Positions 18,462 to 26,959 of a DNA stretch of 59,233 bases are shown here, piece by piece. Source of the DNA: Desulfobacteraceae bacterium. Its GTDB lineage: Bacteria; Desulfobacterota; DSM-4660; Desulfatiglandales; Desulfatiglandaceae. A program made the position numbers and the translations under genes. Positions within the stretch are counted from its first letter, which is position 1; the number at the start of each line of letters is the position of its first letter. The DNA is taken from positions 1 to 59,233 of the forward strand of contig JAUWMR010000023.1 in the NCBI GenBank assembly GCA_030613055.1. The letters run 5' to 3'. The notes under the pieces were generated by a model. The model was not told the DNA's origin. It ran no database searches and was given only the letters and a program-made list of their open reading frames with translations.

Positions 18462-19670
18462 ATGGAAGGGCCAATAAGGCTGGTCAGATCGGATAAGATC
18501 GCGGAATACGAGAATCTCGGACCCATCTATGAATGGTCGGAGGGCAAGGCATATCTTACTATTGACCGGGTGGTTTATCAAGGGAAGCCCGGCGCTGTCC
18601 TCTGCTACTATAACCCGCCGGTACATCAGGTCGGAAACCAGTGGCTGGATGCCTATCTGGAAGGGCTGGACAAGGTTTTTGAGAAAAGGGATGACCTTGA
18701 ATTCCTTATCATTTATGGCGCGAATGATCCGGTGCATGCAGGTGGTGATCTTAAGGAAAGTCTCAATAGACTGGATACGACCCTTGAAATAAAAAAGGAG
18801 AAAGAGAAGGCCGGCGCCCCGGCAGAAGAGATAGCCCGGCTATTTGACTGGGCGGATAATCGAATAAAGAAGGGTATAACTCTCCACGGAAGTGTCAGAA
18901 AGATTGCCGGGTATTTAAGGGTCGTTGCTGTTTGTGGGGGTGGAACCAGGTTTGGTGGCTCGGCAGAGATTCCCCTGATGGCCGATTACCTGGTCGGCGA
19001 TTCCAGAAGCGGCATGTGTTTCAGCGAGGCCATGATCGGTCTTATTCCGGGCTGGTCGGGAGTAGCAAGGACAGTGGTTAAGGCCGGTCCGACCAATGCG
19101 GAGTATATGGCCAAAACATCAAAAGACGTGAAGGCCGATCAACTAAGAGGAATGGGAATCTATAATATCGTTGTAGATACACCCTTTTCGTTTCCAAAAC
19201 GGCAAAAGACCGGTGATCCAGGGGCGGATAAGGCGGCGTATCTTGGGGCCCTTGAGACCCACAACGACGATACAGGATTCCTCCTGCTTCCGAAAGGTCT
19301 GGGCCTGGCCACCTGCCCGGCAGAAGAAATCCCTAAAATTAGTGAAAAAGAAAGGCTGACCTTGGCGACCAAAGAGGAGATCTCTCTTGAGGTTGATAAG
19401 AGAAATGACCCGGAAAATTATTCACATCTCTGGGGAAAACCCTTAAGAGAAGTGAAAGAGGAAATGGTTAGGATTGGAAGACCCCTGGCACCGCAATCCA
19501 TAGATGCCTTAAACAACCTTCTTAAGGATTATAATCCATCAAGATTTGATGAAAATACATTTGTAAAAAACGAGGCACAGGCAGACTCAAGGCTTTACAG
19601 GAATCCCAGATTCCGTGCCGGTCTAATCGCGACGCTCGAACAGCGTGTTGCAGACTATAGGGAGGCTTAA
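18462..19670 (+). CDS. Crotonase-superfamily protein (enoyl-CoA hydratase/isomerase/hydrolase fold), substrate unknown
   Basis: 402 residues, much longer than the ~260 of ordinary enoyl-CoA hydratases. Oxyanion-hole segments are recognisable: IIYGANDPVHAGGDLKES and VVAVCGGGTRFGGSAEIPLM, followed by CFSEAMIGLIPGWSGVARTV. A long C-terminal extension (from about residue 270) is charged. It lacks the QYNSYTT and QEIGM segments of BamA ring-opening hydrolases, so I do not assign it there. It is 4 bp from the GcdA-type gene, in the same operon, which suggests a substrate with a carboxyl or oxo group near the thioester. GGGAGG precedes ATG 18462. Confidence 0.78.
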   Translation: MEGPIRLVRSDKIAEYENLGPIYEWSEGKAYLTIDRVVYQGKPGAVLCYYNPPVHQVGNQWLDAYLEGLDKVFEKRDDLEFLIIYGANDPVHAGGDLKESLNRLDTTLEIKKEKEKAGAPAEEIARLFDWADNRIKKGITLHGSVRKIAGYLRVVAVCGGGTRFGGSAEIPLMADYLVGDSRSGMCFSEAMIGLIPGWSGVARTVVKAGPTNAEYMAKTSKDVKADQLRGMGIYNIVVDTPFSFPKRQKTGDPGADKAAYLGALETHNDDTGFLLLPKGLGLATCPAEEIPKISEKERLTLATKEEISLEVDKRNDPENYSHLWGKPLREVKEEMVRIGRPLAPQSIDALNNLLKDYNPSRFDENTFVKNEAQADSRLYRNPRFRAGLIATLEQRVADYREA

Positions 19671-19674
19671 TGAA

Positions 19675-21414
19675 ATGAGACAGTATTTCCGGAAAATGAG
19701 TCCTATAGGGAAGGAACTGAGGGAAAATGAAAGAGAACGGGAAAAGCCGAATGCCCTTGAGGTAACCAGGGTTGAAGAAGAGGTCGCAGAAGCTATAGAG
19801 AAAAGAAAGCTGGCCGGCATCCCTGCCGAGAAGGTTCACAAAAGGGGGGAGAAAACGGCCTGGGAAAGGATCGATTTATTAGTTGATCCCGGCACATTCC
19901 TGCCGCTTAACAGCCTCTACGATCCTGAGTTCAACCAGGAAGGGTCCACCGGCGTTGTGACCGGATTAGGCAAGATATCTGGCAGGTATGCCCTGATCAT
20001 TGCTTCTGATAACAAGGTCCTTGCAGGGGCCTGGATTGCGGGCCAGCGTGAACATGTGTTCAGGGCCCAGGATATTGCCGAGCAACTGCGCATTCCACTT
20101 GTCTGGGTACTCAACTGCAGCGGTGTCAAGTTGACCGAACAGGAAAAGGTATACGCGGGCAGGAGGTCCGGCGGAAGGACCTTTTTCAGGCATTCCGAAC
20201 TGATCGAAAAGGGGATACCCGTGATCGTGGGCATGTTTGGGACCAATCCGGCCGGAGGCGGATATCATGCTATCAGCCCCGCTATCATATTTGCCCACGA
20301 AAAATCGAATATGGCTGTGGGCGGCGGCGGGATTGTCAGCGGGATGTCTCCTAAGGGGCATTTTGACGTCGAAGGTGCGCAGACCCTCATTGATGCAACA
20401 AGACAGTTTAAGCAGGTCCCGCCAGGCGGCGTCAAGATTCACCATGATAAGACCGGTTTTATGAGAGAGGTGTTTGACACTGAGGAAGGGGTCCTTGAGG
20501 CCGTGAAAAAATGTATGGCAGGTATGCCGCTATATGATCCTTCAACCTTCAGGGTTGCAGAACCGGCTGATCCGGTTTATCCGGCAGAGGATCTTAACCT
20601 TATTGTTCCCTTTAATCAAAAAAGGACCTATAGCATTGAACAGGTCCTGGCAAGGCTTTTTGATGGAAGCGAACACATGGAATACAGACCGGACTATGGT
20701 CCTGAAGTGTACTGTGGCCTTGCAAAGATAGACGGTTTTTTAGTCGGGGTGATTGCCAATCGCCAGGGATTCCTTGGCAAGGGGTATCCCCAATATGCAG
20801 AGGGCCAGTACCCGGGCATAGGAGGCAAGCTTTACAGGGAAGGTCTGATTAAGATGAATGAACTGGTCATGTTCTGCGGCAGGGACAAGGTGCCCATGAT
20901 CTGGTTCCAGGATACAAGCGGTATTGATGTGGGGGATATTGCGGAACAGGCGGAACTTTTAGGGCTCGGGCAGTCACTTATCTACTCTATTGAGAGCTCA
21001 CACATTCCGATGATGTGTGTTGTCTTGAGAAAGGGGACGGCTGCGGCACATTACATCATGGGAGGGCCCCAGGCAACCCGGAATAATGCCTTTACCCTGG
21101 GGGTGCCGACAACTGAAATTTATGTTATGCACGGGGAAACGGCAGCTGCCGCCGCTTTTTCAAGACGGTTGGTAAAGGAACAGGATGCTGACCACCCTCT
21201 TGAACCGGTAATTGATAAGATGAACGCCCTTGCACAACAATATTACGACCAGTCAAGACCTGTATACTGCGCAAAGGCCGGCCTGGTGGATGAGGTCACC
21301 CCCACAACGCGGCTAAGGGATTATTTTATTGGCTTTGTGGGAAGCTGTTACCAGAACCCGACCAGTATTTGTCCCCATCATCAGATGCTGCTGCCAAGAT
21401 CAATAAAGGGCTAA
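19675..21414 (+). CDS. gcdA: Glutaconyl-CoA decarboxylase alpha (carboxyltransferase) subunit, GcdA type
   Basis: 579 residues from ATG 19675; this start lies just after the crotonase stop, and the N-terminus MRQYFRKMSPIGKELRE resembles that of GcdA. The carboxyltransferase core includes LNCSGVKLTEQEKVY, FGTNPAGGGYHAISP, WFQDTSGIDVGDIAE and AAAHYIMGGPQATRNNAF. Length matches GcdA (about 587) rather than the PCC-type gene at 14372. GcdA moves CO2 from glutaconyl-CoA to biotin, giving crotonyl-CoA. The membrane sodium-pump subunit (GcdB) and biotin carrier are not in the window. It sits between a crotonase and an HMG-CoA-lyase-like gene, so a related dicarboxyl-CoA substrate is possible. Confidence 0.85.
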   Translation: MRQYFRKMSPIGKELRENEREREKPNALEVTRVEEEVAEAIEKRKLAGIPAEKVHKRGEKTAWERIDLLVDPGTFLPLNSLYDPEFNQEGSTGVVTGLGKISGRYALIIASDNKVLAGAWIAGQREHVFRAQDIAEQLRIPLVWVLNCSGVKLTEQEKVYAGRRSGGRTFFRHSELIEKGIPVIVGMFGTNPAGGGYHAISPAIIFAHEKSNMAVGGGGIVSGMSPKGHFDVEGAQTLIDATRQFKQVPPGGVKIHHDKTGFMREVFDTEEGVLEAVKKCMAGMPLYDPSTFRVAEPADPVYPAEDLNLIVPFNQKRTYSIEQVLARLFDGSEHMEYRPDYGPEVYCGLAKIDGFLVGVIANRQGFLGKGYPQYAEGQYPGIGGKLYREGLIKMNELVMFCGRDKVPMIWFQDTSGIDVGDIAEQAELLGLGQSLIYSIESSHIPMMCVVLRKGTAAAHYIMGGPQATRNNAFTLGVPTTEIYVMHGETAAAAAFSRRLVKEQDADHPLEPVIDKMNALAQQYYDQSRPVYCAKAGLVDEVTPTTRLRDYFIGFVGSCYQNPTSICPHHQMLLPRSIKG

Positions 21415-21518
21415 GCGCAAAGTCATAGGATCCATATTTTTTAATGAAAAGGCGATGCGGGCGGGGATAAACCATAAAAGCGCTTGAATAAGGCGGAAAA
21501 TGAATAACCTATTGCTTT

Positions 21519-21620
21519 CGTCATTCCCGCCCCGCATCAAGTGCGGGATAAACTATGTCGGGAATCCAGTTGTTTTCCAAGATGATTCGGGTTTCTGGAT
21601 ACCCGCCTTCGCGGGTATGA
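21519..21620 (+). repeat. Palindromic intergenic repeat (TCATTCCCGC type), copy 1
   Basis: Contains two hairpins: CCCGCATCAAGTGCGGG near 21531-21547 and ACCCGCCTTCGCGGGT near 21601-21616. A 26-bp stretch (21530-21555) recurs exactly at 50180-50205. It has the form of the TCATTCCCGC...GCGGGAATGA repeats widespread in delta-proteobacterial intergenic DNA. Confidence 0.75.
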
Positions 21621-21699
21621 CGGCTATCATATCTGGTTGATATTAAATTTTGAATTTATTTAGCAGTTAGAAATTTAAATTTCTGAGAAGGAGGGAAAG

Positions 21700-22875
21700 A
21701 TGAGTGAATATGATATTTTCAAGGTCAACCCGAGGATGCCGAAGAAGGTCAGATTAGCCGATATTACCGTCAGGGACGGGTTTCAGCATGAAGAGGCATG
21801 GATTCCCACTGAGGCCAAGATATATTATCTTCAGGAATTGGCCTTTGCTGGTGTAAGAAGGATTGAGGTGGCAAACCTGGGAAACCCGAGAATCATGCCC
21901 CAGTTCAAGGACGCTGAAGAGGTGCTGAAAGGAATCAGGAGCGATATATTTGAAAAAAGGTTGGTCAAAAAGGGCATTGACCCGAAAGATATTGAATGGA
22001 CCGCTGTAACGATCAGAGAACCCGGTGTTGACCGGGCAATCAGGCTCAAGGAACAGGGATGCGGCCCGGATCGGGTCTTGATGATGGTCTCAACGGATGA
22101 GGAGCATCACTTTGCCAACAGCGGCACAACCCTGCCGGCTTACTGGGCCGAGGCGGAAAGGTGTATCAAGAAATGCAAAGACGCCGGTATCAAGATGAAC
22201 GGAACAGTGAGCACCATCTGGGGCAGCCCAATATCGGGGCCGACAAGATTAGAGGATGCCATAGAATTCACAAAGCGATTTCTGAGTATCGGAGCGGACG
22301 ATATCGAGCATGCCGACCATGACGGCTCGGCCCCGCCTGATCAGGTTTACCGTTACTATTCCATGCTATTGGATGAGATTCCCAATCCGGATTTGCATGT
22401 GGCCCATTTTCATGTGACCAGAGGCTGGGGACTGGCAAATGTCTTTGCCGCCCTTCAGGCAGGTATTGAGATCTTTGAGGGGACCTTAGGAGGTATGGGG
22501 GGGCAGCCGACAAATTTCCTTGACAGGACACCAGTGGCCGGGACAGGAGCGTATTATTACAAAGATCCTAATGTCGTTGGCCTGGTCACCTTTGAGGATA
22601 TGTGTGTCATGATGGATGAGATGGGCATTGATATCAGTGGAATCAATATCGAAAGGATTTTTGAACTTGGCACACTGATGGAAAAGACCGTCGGGAGAAG
22701 ACTGCGTTCGGAGGCCATCCTCAACGGCAGGATTCCAAAGGAGCCAAGGGAAGGATTCAAAAGGCCCAAGTTACACTCCGACAAGAAGAAATTCGGCGAA
22801 AAGCCCGGTCAGCTCGTTCCCGATGGATGGCCTGAAAAGGCAGAAGTTCCCAGGGAGATGCTGCAAAGGAAATAA
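21700..22875 (+). CDS. HMG-CoA lyase-like DRE-TIM metallolyase
   Basis: 391 residues with a TIM-barrel of the HMGL/isopropylmalate synthase group. The metal/catalytic signature is ADITVRDGFQHEE (family R-D-G-x-Q). Metal-binding histidines are seen in DLHVAHFHVTRGWGLANVFA, and a conserved glycine-rich turn in GTLGGMGGQPTNFLDRTP. HMG-CoA lyases are about 300 residues; the extra ~80 C-terminal residues are lysine-rich and not recognised. The family cleaves or forms 3-hydroxy-acyl-CoA carbon bonds. It lies 285 bp after the GcdA gene with an AGGAGGG site of its own. Whether it works on HMG-CoA or on a product of the neighbouring crotonase and carboxyltransferase is open. Confidence 0.82.
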   Translation: MSEYDIFKVNPRMPKKVRLADITVRDGFQHEEAWIPTEAKIYYLQELAFAGVRRIEVANLGNPRIMPQFKDAEEVLKGIRSDIFEKRLVKKGIDPKDIEWTAVTIREPGVDRAIRLKEQGCGPDRVLMMVSTDEEHHFANSGTTLPAYWAEAERCIKKCKDAGIKMNGTVSTIWGSPISGPTRLEDAIEFTKRFLSIGADDIEHADHDGSAPPDQVYRYYSMLLDEIPNPDLHVAHFHVTRGWGLANVFAALQAGIEIFEGTLGGMGGQPTNFLDRTPVAGTGAYYYKDPNVVGLVTFEDMCVMMDEMGIDISGINIERIFELGTLMEKTVGRRLRSEAILNGRIPKEPREGFKRPKLHSDKKKFGEKPGQLVPDGWPEKAEVPREMLQRK

Positions 22876-22914
22876 TGGGGGCCTCTCCAGCTGTTACTTG
22901 TGAGAGGCTATCCG

Positions 22915-23439
22915 CTAAGATGCCTTGCTGTCTTCAAGATAGAAACGCCACTTGCAGAACAGATCTTCCGGATGGGGATCAGGCGGCGCGAAAAGGCATT
23001 CGATTCCTATTCGGGGATCAATCTTCCGGGTAAAGCTTGCAAATTCCCCCCTGTGCATTTCCTTACACACAAATTCACCTAATCCTCGCCTCAGCCTGGC
23101 CTCCTGTGTGGGGCAGGACGGTACGGAGATGATGACCTCCTGGTCGGATTCTTCAATCTCATACCCCACAAGGATAGTCCATGGCCAAAACTTGAGTGCC
23201 TTCACAAATCCTTTGAGACCCTTTTCCTGGATGTTGAAACGGGATATCAGGTCTTTTGCGGCCATAGCAGGCACGCGACCCCAAACCTTTTCATTGATCC
23301 GCTCTGCCGTTGGCTGGTCAAACTGCTCGGCCACATTAAGAAACCAGAAGGCGTCCATTACCCTGTAATGCCAGAGGAGAAATTCAATATACTTTCGGAG
23401 TTCAGGTGCATTCATTTTCTGAATAATTTCAAGATCCAT
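22915..23439 (-). CDS. DUF6125-like conserved hypothetical protein
   Basis: 174 residues, soluble, with no signal peptide. It begins [20 protein letters not shown] and contains [49 protein letters not shown] and a C-terminal FCKWRF. Conserved-looking Cys residues (in CPTQ, FVCKEM, FCKWRF) resemble the small DUF6125/L-2-amino-thiazoline-type proteins found in anaerobes, which are of unknown function. An AGGTAAT site precedes its start. It converges on the HMG-CoA-lyase-like gene. Confidence 0.6.
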   Translation of the reverse strand: MDLEIIQKMNAPELRKYIEFLLWHYRVMDAFWFLNVAEQFDQPTAERINEKVWGRVPAMAAKDLISRFNIQEKGLKGFVKALKFWPWTILVGYEIEESDQEVIISVPSCPTQEARLRRGLGEFVCKEMHRGEFASFTRKIDPRIGIECLFAPPDPHPEDLFCKWRFYLEDSKAS

Positions 23440-23499
23440 GTATTACCTCCATTGTTCAGCTACCAACCATTAAAACTTGTCTGTGTGCATTCTCTCTTA

Positions 23500-23600
23500 C
23501 CTGCCTGCCGGCAGGCAGGTAGCGTAGCGCCGGGCTTTTGCCCTGCATCAAAATGGTCCCGCTAAAGCGGGACTAAAGCTCTGCGCTACAAAAAAAGGTT
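23500..23600. repeat. Palindromic intergenic repeats
   Basis: A perfect palindrome CCTGCCTGCCGGCAGGCAGG lies at 23500-23519. It is followed by a second hairpin GTCCCGCTAAAGCGGGAC near 23554-23571 and flanking GTAGCG/CGCTAC arms. It has the look of a REP-like element with nested stems; no coding potential. Confidence 0.7.
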
Positions 23601-23611
23601 AAACTCAAATG

Positions 23612-23657
23612 AGATCCCCATGTCCCGGTACTGTTTTCAAAGAGCTAAACTATTACG
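23612..23657 (+). repeat. Dispersed 47-bp repeat, copy 2
   Basis: Matches the copy at 15949 with one or two differences in the first 40 bases, and the copy at 53641. It lies directly downstream of the palindromic repeats and close to the 3' end of the GHW-repeat gene. Confidence 0.75.
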
Positions 23658-23687
23658 GAACTTTAAACCTGAGTCGTTTGCATAAAT

Positions 23688-24023
23688 CTATCGCCAATGG
23701 CCGGCTATCCAGCGCCCCCTTGGTCCACGATGACCGGGAACCCATGCCTTGCCCGGTTTGCGGGGAGCCCTCAGATATTTCCAATGCCCCGGGACCCACT
23801 TTCCGCTGGCATTATAGTGCCCTAAGACCCAGGTCTTTCCTTTTACGGGCGAACCCGTATGTTTCCAGTGGCCGGGTATGTGAATGCCGTTGCTGGAGAT
23901 ATGGGCCGCTACCCAGCCGAAATTAACCCCTGGTCTTGGCGGTCTTGCATGACTGAGGGTTCCGAAAAAAAATGGTAAAACTAATAAACAGAAGACAAAT
24001 AAAATTTTTATCAGCCTATTCAT
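23688..24023 (-). CDS. Small secreted protein with GHW (YXWGXW-type) repeats
   Basis: 111 residues. A classical signal peptide occupies residues 1-26 (KILFVFCLLVLPFFFGTLSHA). The mature part carries five evenly spaced repeats: IPGHWKHTG, VLGHYNASG, VPGHWKYLR, VPGHRGPRG and IAGHWR. Repeats of the W/I-x-P-G-H-W kind are known in YXWGXW-repeat proteins of the envelope; their function is unclear. The gene is monocistronic, with AGGAGG upstream of the start. Confidence 0.78.
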   Translation of the reverse strand: MNRLIKILFVFCLLVLPFFFGTLSHARPPRPGVNFGWVAAHISSNGIHIPGHWKHTGSPVKGKTWVLGHYNASGKWVPGHWKYLRAPRKPGKAWVPGHRGPRGRWIAGHWR

Positions 24024-24168
24024 AACATCCTCCTTTTCTGATTGGCCCTCAACAGGCCGATTTTTTTGTCTATACAGTTTAACGATTCTTTCCGATTTGC
24101 CATTGGCCTAAAAGTTGGGCTTCGATACATCCGGTTCATTTTTTTCACGTGCTCCAAATTTCTTTACT

Positions 24169-24594
24169 TTAATCCCTTGTGCTTTCAATAAATCGCCGCG
24201 TACGTTTTACCCGGCCCCTGCGATGTTTTATCTCCAATCTGCGCTGTTTTGATGCTAATGTCGGCCTTGTCTTGCGTCGCACTTTGGGCTTTTTGTCTGC
24301 CCTGCGTATCAGTTCGGCCAGACGAGCCATTGCATCCTGACGGTTTTTTTCCTGGGTACGAAAACGCCGGGCGCTAATTATCAGTATGCCGTCTTCAGTA
24401 ATCCGTTTGCCGGCCAGCCCGATTAACCGCTCGCGAACGTCATCAGGCAGAGAAGATGATTTGGCTACATTGAAACGGAGCTGCACGGCCGTTGATACCT
24501 TGTTTACATTCTGCCCGCCCGGCCCGGAGGCACGGATGAAGTCCTCCTTTATTTCGTTTTCGCCAATCGCTATATTAGGTGTGATTTGAATCAT
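24169..24594 (-). CDS. arfB: Alternative ribosome-rescue factor ArfB (peptidyl-tRNA hydrolase of stalled ribosomes)
   Basis: 141 residues when started at MIQITPNIAIGENEI (24594); an ATG 30 bases earlier lacks support. The release-factor GGQ motif is in IRASGPGGQNVNKVSTAVQL, and the C-terminus is the basic tail (KPKVRRKTRPTLASKQRRLE) that enters the empty mRNA channel of a stalled ribosome. It hydrolyses peptidyl-tRNA on non-stop ribosomes. Monocistronic on the minus strand. Confidence 0.93.
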   Translation of the reverse strand: MIQITPNIAIGENEIKEDFIRASGPGGQNVNKVSTAVQLRFNVAKSSSLPDDVRERLIGLAGKRITEDGILIISARRFRTQEKNRQDAMARLAELIRRADKKPKVRRKTRPTLASKQRRLEIKHRRGRVKRTRRFIESTRD

Positions 24595-24684
24595 GTTCTG
24601 CCCCTGCCCGTGACATCTGCTCATTTAGTCACATTGTCACCCCATTCTCGGGCATTCCCTTACGATCAGATTCTTTTGGTCTGG

Positions 24685-24701
24685 CAACGTTAGGGTTTAA
24701 T
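24685..24701 (+). repeat. TTTATGCAACGTTAGGGTT-family repeat, partial copy
   Basis: GCAACGTTAGGGTTTA, six bases from the left end of the 302-bp mobile element. It belongs to a family of about seven copies listed in the findings. Confidence 0.7.
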
Positions 24702-24706
24702 AATAT

Positions 24707-25008
24707 GGTTCTTCTCCCAATTAGTTGGGAGAAAGGGGTCCGGGATTCGAGGAGTCAAGGGGTCAAGGCCTTAAGCATCCTTTCAACCTCACCGATCTTT
24801 GTTTGAAATTCTAATAAACTTTCCTTATTAAGATAGTACAGATCTCCGGATAATAATAGTTGTGTCTCCAATTCACATGTCGAACCATAGCCGTTAAGAC
24901 TTTTGCCAAACCATCAATTCTTTATAGTTTTTGAGCATTTCACTGGAATCCCTGAATCCTTGGCCCCTTGAATCCTCTCAGAATCACCAACCAATTTGGA
25001 GATGATCC
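24707..25008 (-). mobile_element. 302-bp non-autonomous element with inverted ends and a deleted four-helix-bundle gene, copy A
   Basis: The minus-strand sequence is about 95% identical by eye to 55307-55608, and both are exactly 302 bp. The ends read GGATCATCTCCAAATTGGTT and GGTTCTTCTCCCAATTAGTT, an imperfect terminal inverted repeat; one end also folds on itself (TCTCCCAACTAATTGGGAGA). Inside, MLKNYKELMVWQKS (a four-helix-bundle/23S intervening-sequence protein start) is followed by a stop. Another frame then encodes CELETQLLLSGDLYYLN, TKIGEVERMLKAL, the normal end of such a protein. The middle of the gene is missing. No transposase is encoded. Confidence 0.8.
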
Positions 25009-25027
25009 ATTAATGTTAACCATGTTG

Positions 25028-25052
25028 TTTATGCAACAGTAGGGTAAACGCC
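25028..25052 (+). repeat. TTTATGCAAC..TAGGG-family repeat
   Basis: TTTATGCAACAGTAGGGTAA, just 3' of the methyltransferase stop and 20 bp from the right end of mobile element copy A. Confidence 0.7.
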
Positions 25053-25064
25053 GTTGTATAGAAG

Positions 25065-25622
25065 TTAGGGCTTACTTAGTAATGCCCTACGGCCTCCCGC
25101 CTTGCCGTACAGAGAGTCGGATCGAAAACCGGTCTTTTCAGCAGTTGCCACGGTCTGAGCAAACCGGTCCTGGGAGACGTGGCCCTTGGGCTCGATAACT
25201 AACAATTTGCCTCCGGGTTTCAGGACATTTAGTACCTCGGTGAAGAAAGATGACTGATCCGGCACCTCATGCACCATGTGAAGGGCCGCGGCAAAGTCCA
25301 CTTTGTCCGAAAGATCATCCAGGCCAAATCCCCCGTCTGTAGCCTGACGAAGATCGATTCTGTCCAAAAGGCCCGCTTTTTCGGCCCTGCGGCCAAGGGC
25401 TGATAGCATCTTTTGCTGGACCTCCACTGCTATAACCCTACCCTGTGGCCCAACCATCCGGGCCAAAGGCAAAGTGAAATAACCCATGCCGCAGCCGGGT
25501 TCCAGGACGATCATTTCCTCCCGAACGAATTGCCCCAGTATCTTATCTGGATTTTCAAGCAGTCTCCGAAAGGGGCTTAGCAGGAGATACCCCACCCAAA
25601 AAGGACAAACATGCTCAGCCAT
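25065..25622 (-). CDS. Class I SAM-dependent methyltransferase
   Basis: 185 residues. Motif I is VLEPGCGMGYFTLPLARM, motif II acidic residue in RVIAVEVQQKML, and the post-motif region contains FAAALHMVHEVPDQSSFFTE and LKPGGKLLVIEPKGHVS. It belongs to the broad Methyltransf_11/25-like group; the substrate is unknown. The N-terminus CPFWVGYLLLSPFRRLLENP is a feature of many anaerobe methyltransferases of this kind. AGGAG lies upstream of the start. It is 3' of lipA on the same strand, with a 200-bp gap. Confidence 0.8.
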   Translation of the reverse strand: MAEHVCPFWVGYLLLSPFRRLLENPDKILGQFVREEMIVLEPGCGMGYFTLPLARMVGPQGRVIAVEVQQKMLSALGRRAEKAGLLDRIDLRQATDGGFGLDDLSDKVDFAAALHMVHEVPDQSSFFTEVLNVLKPGGKLLVIEPKGHVSQDRFAQTVATAEKTGFRSDSLYGKAGGRRALLSKP

Positions 25623-25821
25623 TCACTCTCCTCCGTTTGTAACTACACAGGTATTTATTAGACAGGATAACTGTTTTGATTTACAAGACTAAAACAATCT
25701 AGTCCATCTTGTTAATCCTGTCAAAAGAATGGACGGCTGAACTATTGCGACAAAATTTTTGAAGTAATTCCTAAGTGTGCATTTCAATGGTTTCGATGTT
25801 TGCACAAAGGCTCAATGCCTG

Positions 25822-26706
25822 TCAGCGTGCGGCCTGATAAAGCTCCTTTGCGTGATAAGAACTCCTCACAAACGGACCACTGGCGACTTCGGAAAATCCC
25901 ATGTCAAGGGCTTTTCCCTTCCAGCTGTCAAATTCTTCAGGTGGTACAAAGCGCTCAACCAACAGGTGTTCCTTTGAGGGCTGGAGATATTGACCCAGTG
26001 TCAGGATGCCGCAGCCCGCATCAAGAATGTCCCGCATTGTTATGTCGACTTCTTCGGAAGACTCTCCCAGGCCTAACATAAGGCCTGACTTGGTGGGAAC
26101 GGCGGGGGCATAGGTCCGGGCATGCCTTAAGAGGTCGAGTGAGCGATTATACACGGCCTCCGGCCGTACCCGGGGATAAAGCCTCGGCACGGTTTCAAGA
26201 TTATGGTTCAAGACATTCGGGCCCGCATTAAGCACGGTCTGTAGCGCACGTGTATTTCCCTGAAAATCGGGTATCAAAACCTCCACAAGGGCATATGGCA
26301 TTCTCTTGCGGATTTCTTTGATTGTTTCCGCGAAAAGGCCGGCCCCGCCGTCAGGAATATCATCCCGCGTAACAGAGGTAATAACCACATAGCTCAATCC
26401 CATGCTCGTTGCCGCTTCAGCTACCTTGGCGGGTTCGCCAGGATCAGGCGGGTCTGATGGTCCATGGGCAATTGCGCAGAAGCGACAATCGCGTGTGCAA
26501 CGATCCCCCATAATAAGAAAGGTCGCGGTCTCCTGTGAAAAGCATTCCCAGATGTTGGGGCATCTGGCTTCCTGGCATACGCTGTGCAATTTGCCCCCGC
26601 CAAATACTGCCCGGACCCTTTCATATTCAGACCCTTTTGGCAGACTTCGCTTGAGCCACGCTGGTTTTCGGGGTTGTGTTTCCTTTAGCTGTTTATGATT
26701 CATCAT
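25822..26706 (-). CDS. lipA: Lipoyl synthase
   Basis: 294 residues. The auxiliary-cluster cysteines are in SVCQEARCPNIWECF and the radical-SAM CxxxCxxC is in CTRDCRFCAIA. The C-terminal RSSYHA serine ligand of the auxiliary cluster is present. It inserts sulfur at C6 and C8 of octanoyl groups on lipoyl domains, here presumably GcvH and other 2-oxoacid dehydrogenase E2s. The start overlaps the stop of an upstream RelE-type toxin gene (26693-26706), so lipA may be translated with the toxin-antitoxin pair. ATG at 26703 is an equally good start. Confidence 0.96.
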   Translation of the reverse strand: MMNHKQLKETQPRKPAWLKRSLPKGSEYERVRAVFGGGKLHSVCQEARCPNIWECFSQETATFLIMGDRCTRDCRFCAIAHGPSDPPDPGEPAKVAEAATSMGLSYVVITSVTRDDIPDGGAGLFAETIKEIRKRMPYALVEVLIPDFQGNTRALQTVLNAGPNVLNHNLETVPRLYPRVRPEAVYNRSLDLLRHARTYAPAVPTKSGLMLGLGESSEEVDITMRDILDAGCGILTLGQYLQPSKEHLLVERFVPPEEFDSWKGKALDMGFSEVASGPFVRSSYHAKELYQAAR

Positions 26707-26959
26707 TAGACCTGTATGCTTCTCGCCTATGCCTGATTCTTAAGACAAGAGCGGTATCACCAATAAGGGAGTAAACTATACGATAATCTCCGACCCTGCA
26801 TTTTTTTAGACCAGTGAATTTTACTGTTAAAGACGGGTAGGTATCGGCTTTTTCAGGAAGCTCTTCTTCTATTTTTTTTAGGATTCTATCTGCTTGGTCT
26901 TTGCCAATCCTTTTCAAGTCACGCCCTACTGATTTTTTGAATGCAATCTTATAGCTCAA
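26693..26959 (-). CDS. RelE/ParE-family toxin
   Basis: 88 residues. The motifs YKIAFKKSVGRDLKRI and CRVGDYRIVYSLIGDTALVL, then IRHRREAY, follow the RelE pattern (R-x-G-x-Y-R-I-x-Y and the C-terminal H-R-x-x-x-Y). Such toxins cleave mRNA on the ribosome. It overlaps the antitoxin gene by 11 bp and lipA by 14 bp, making a tightly packed toxin-antitoxin-lipA unit. Confidence 0.88.
   Translation of the reverse strand: MSYKIAFKKSVGRDLKRIGKDQADRILKKIEEELPEKADTYPSLTVKFTGLKKCRVGDYRIVYSLIGDTALVLRIRHRREAYRSNDES

Noticed and set aside
18462-19670. BamA (6-oxocyclohexene-carbonyl-CoA hydrolase) as the identity of the crotonase
   Set aside because: The diagnostic QYNSYTT and QEIGM segments are missing and the alignment of the rest is not convincing.
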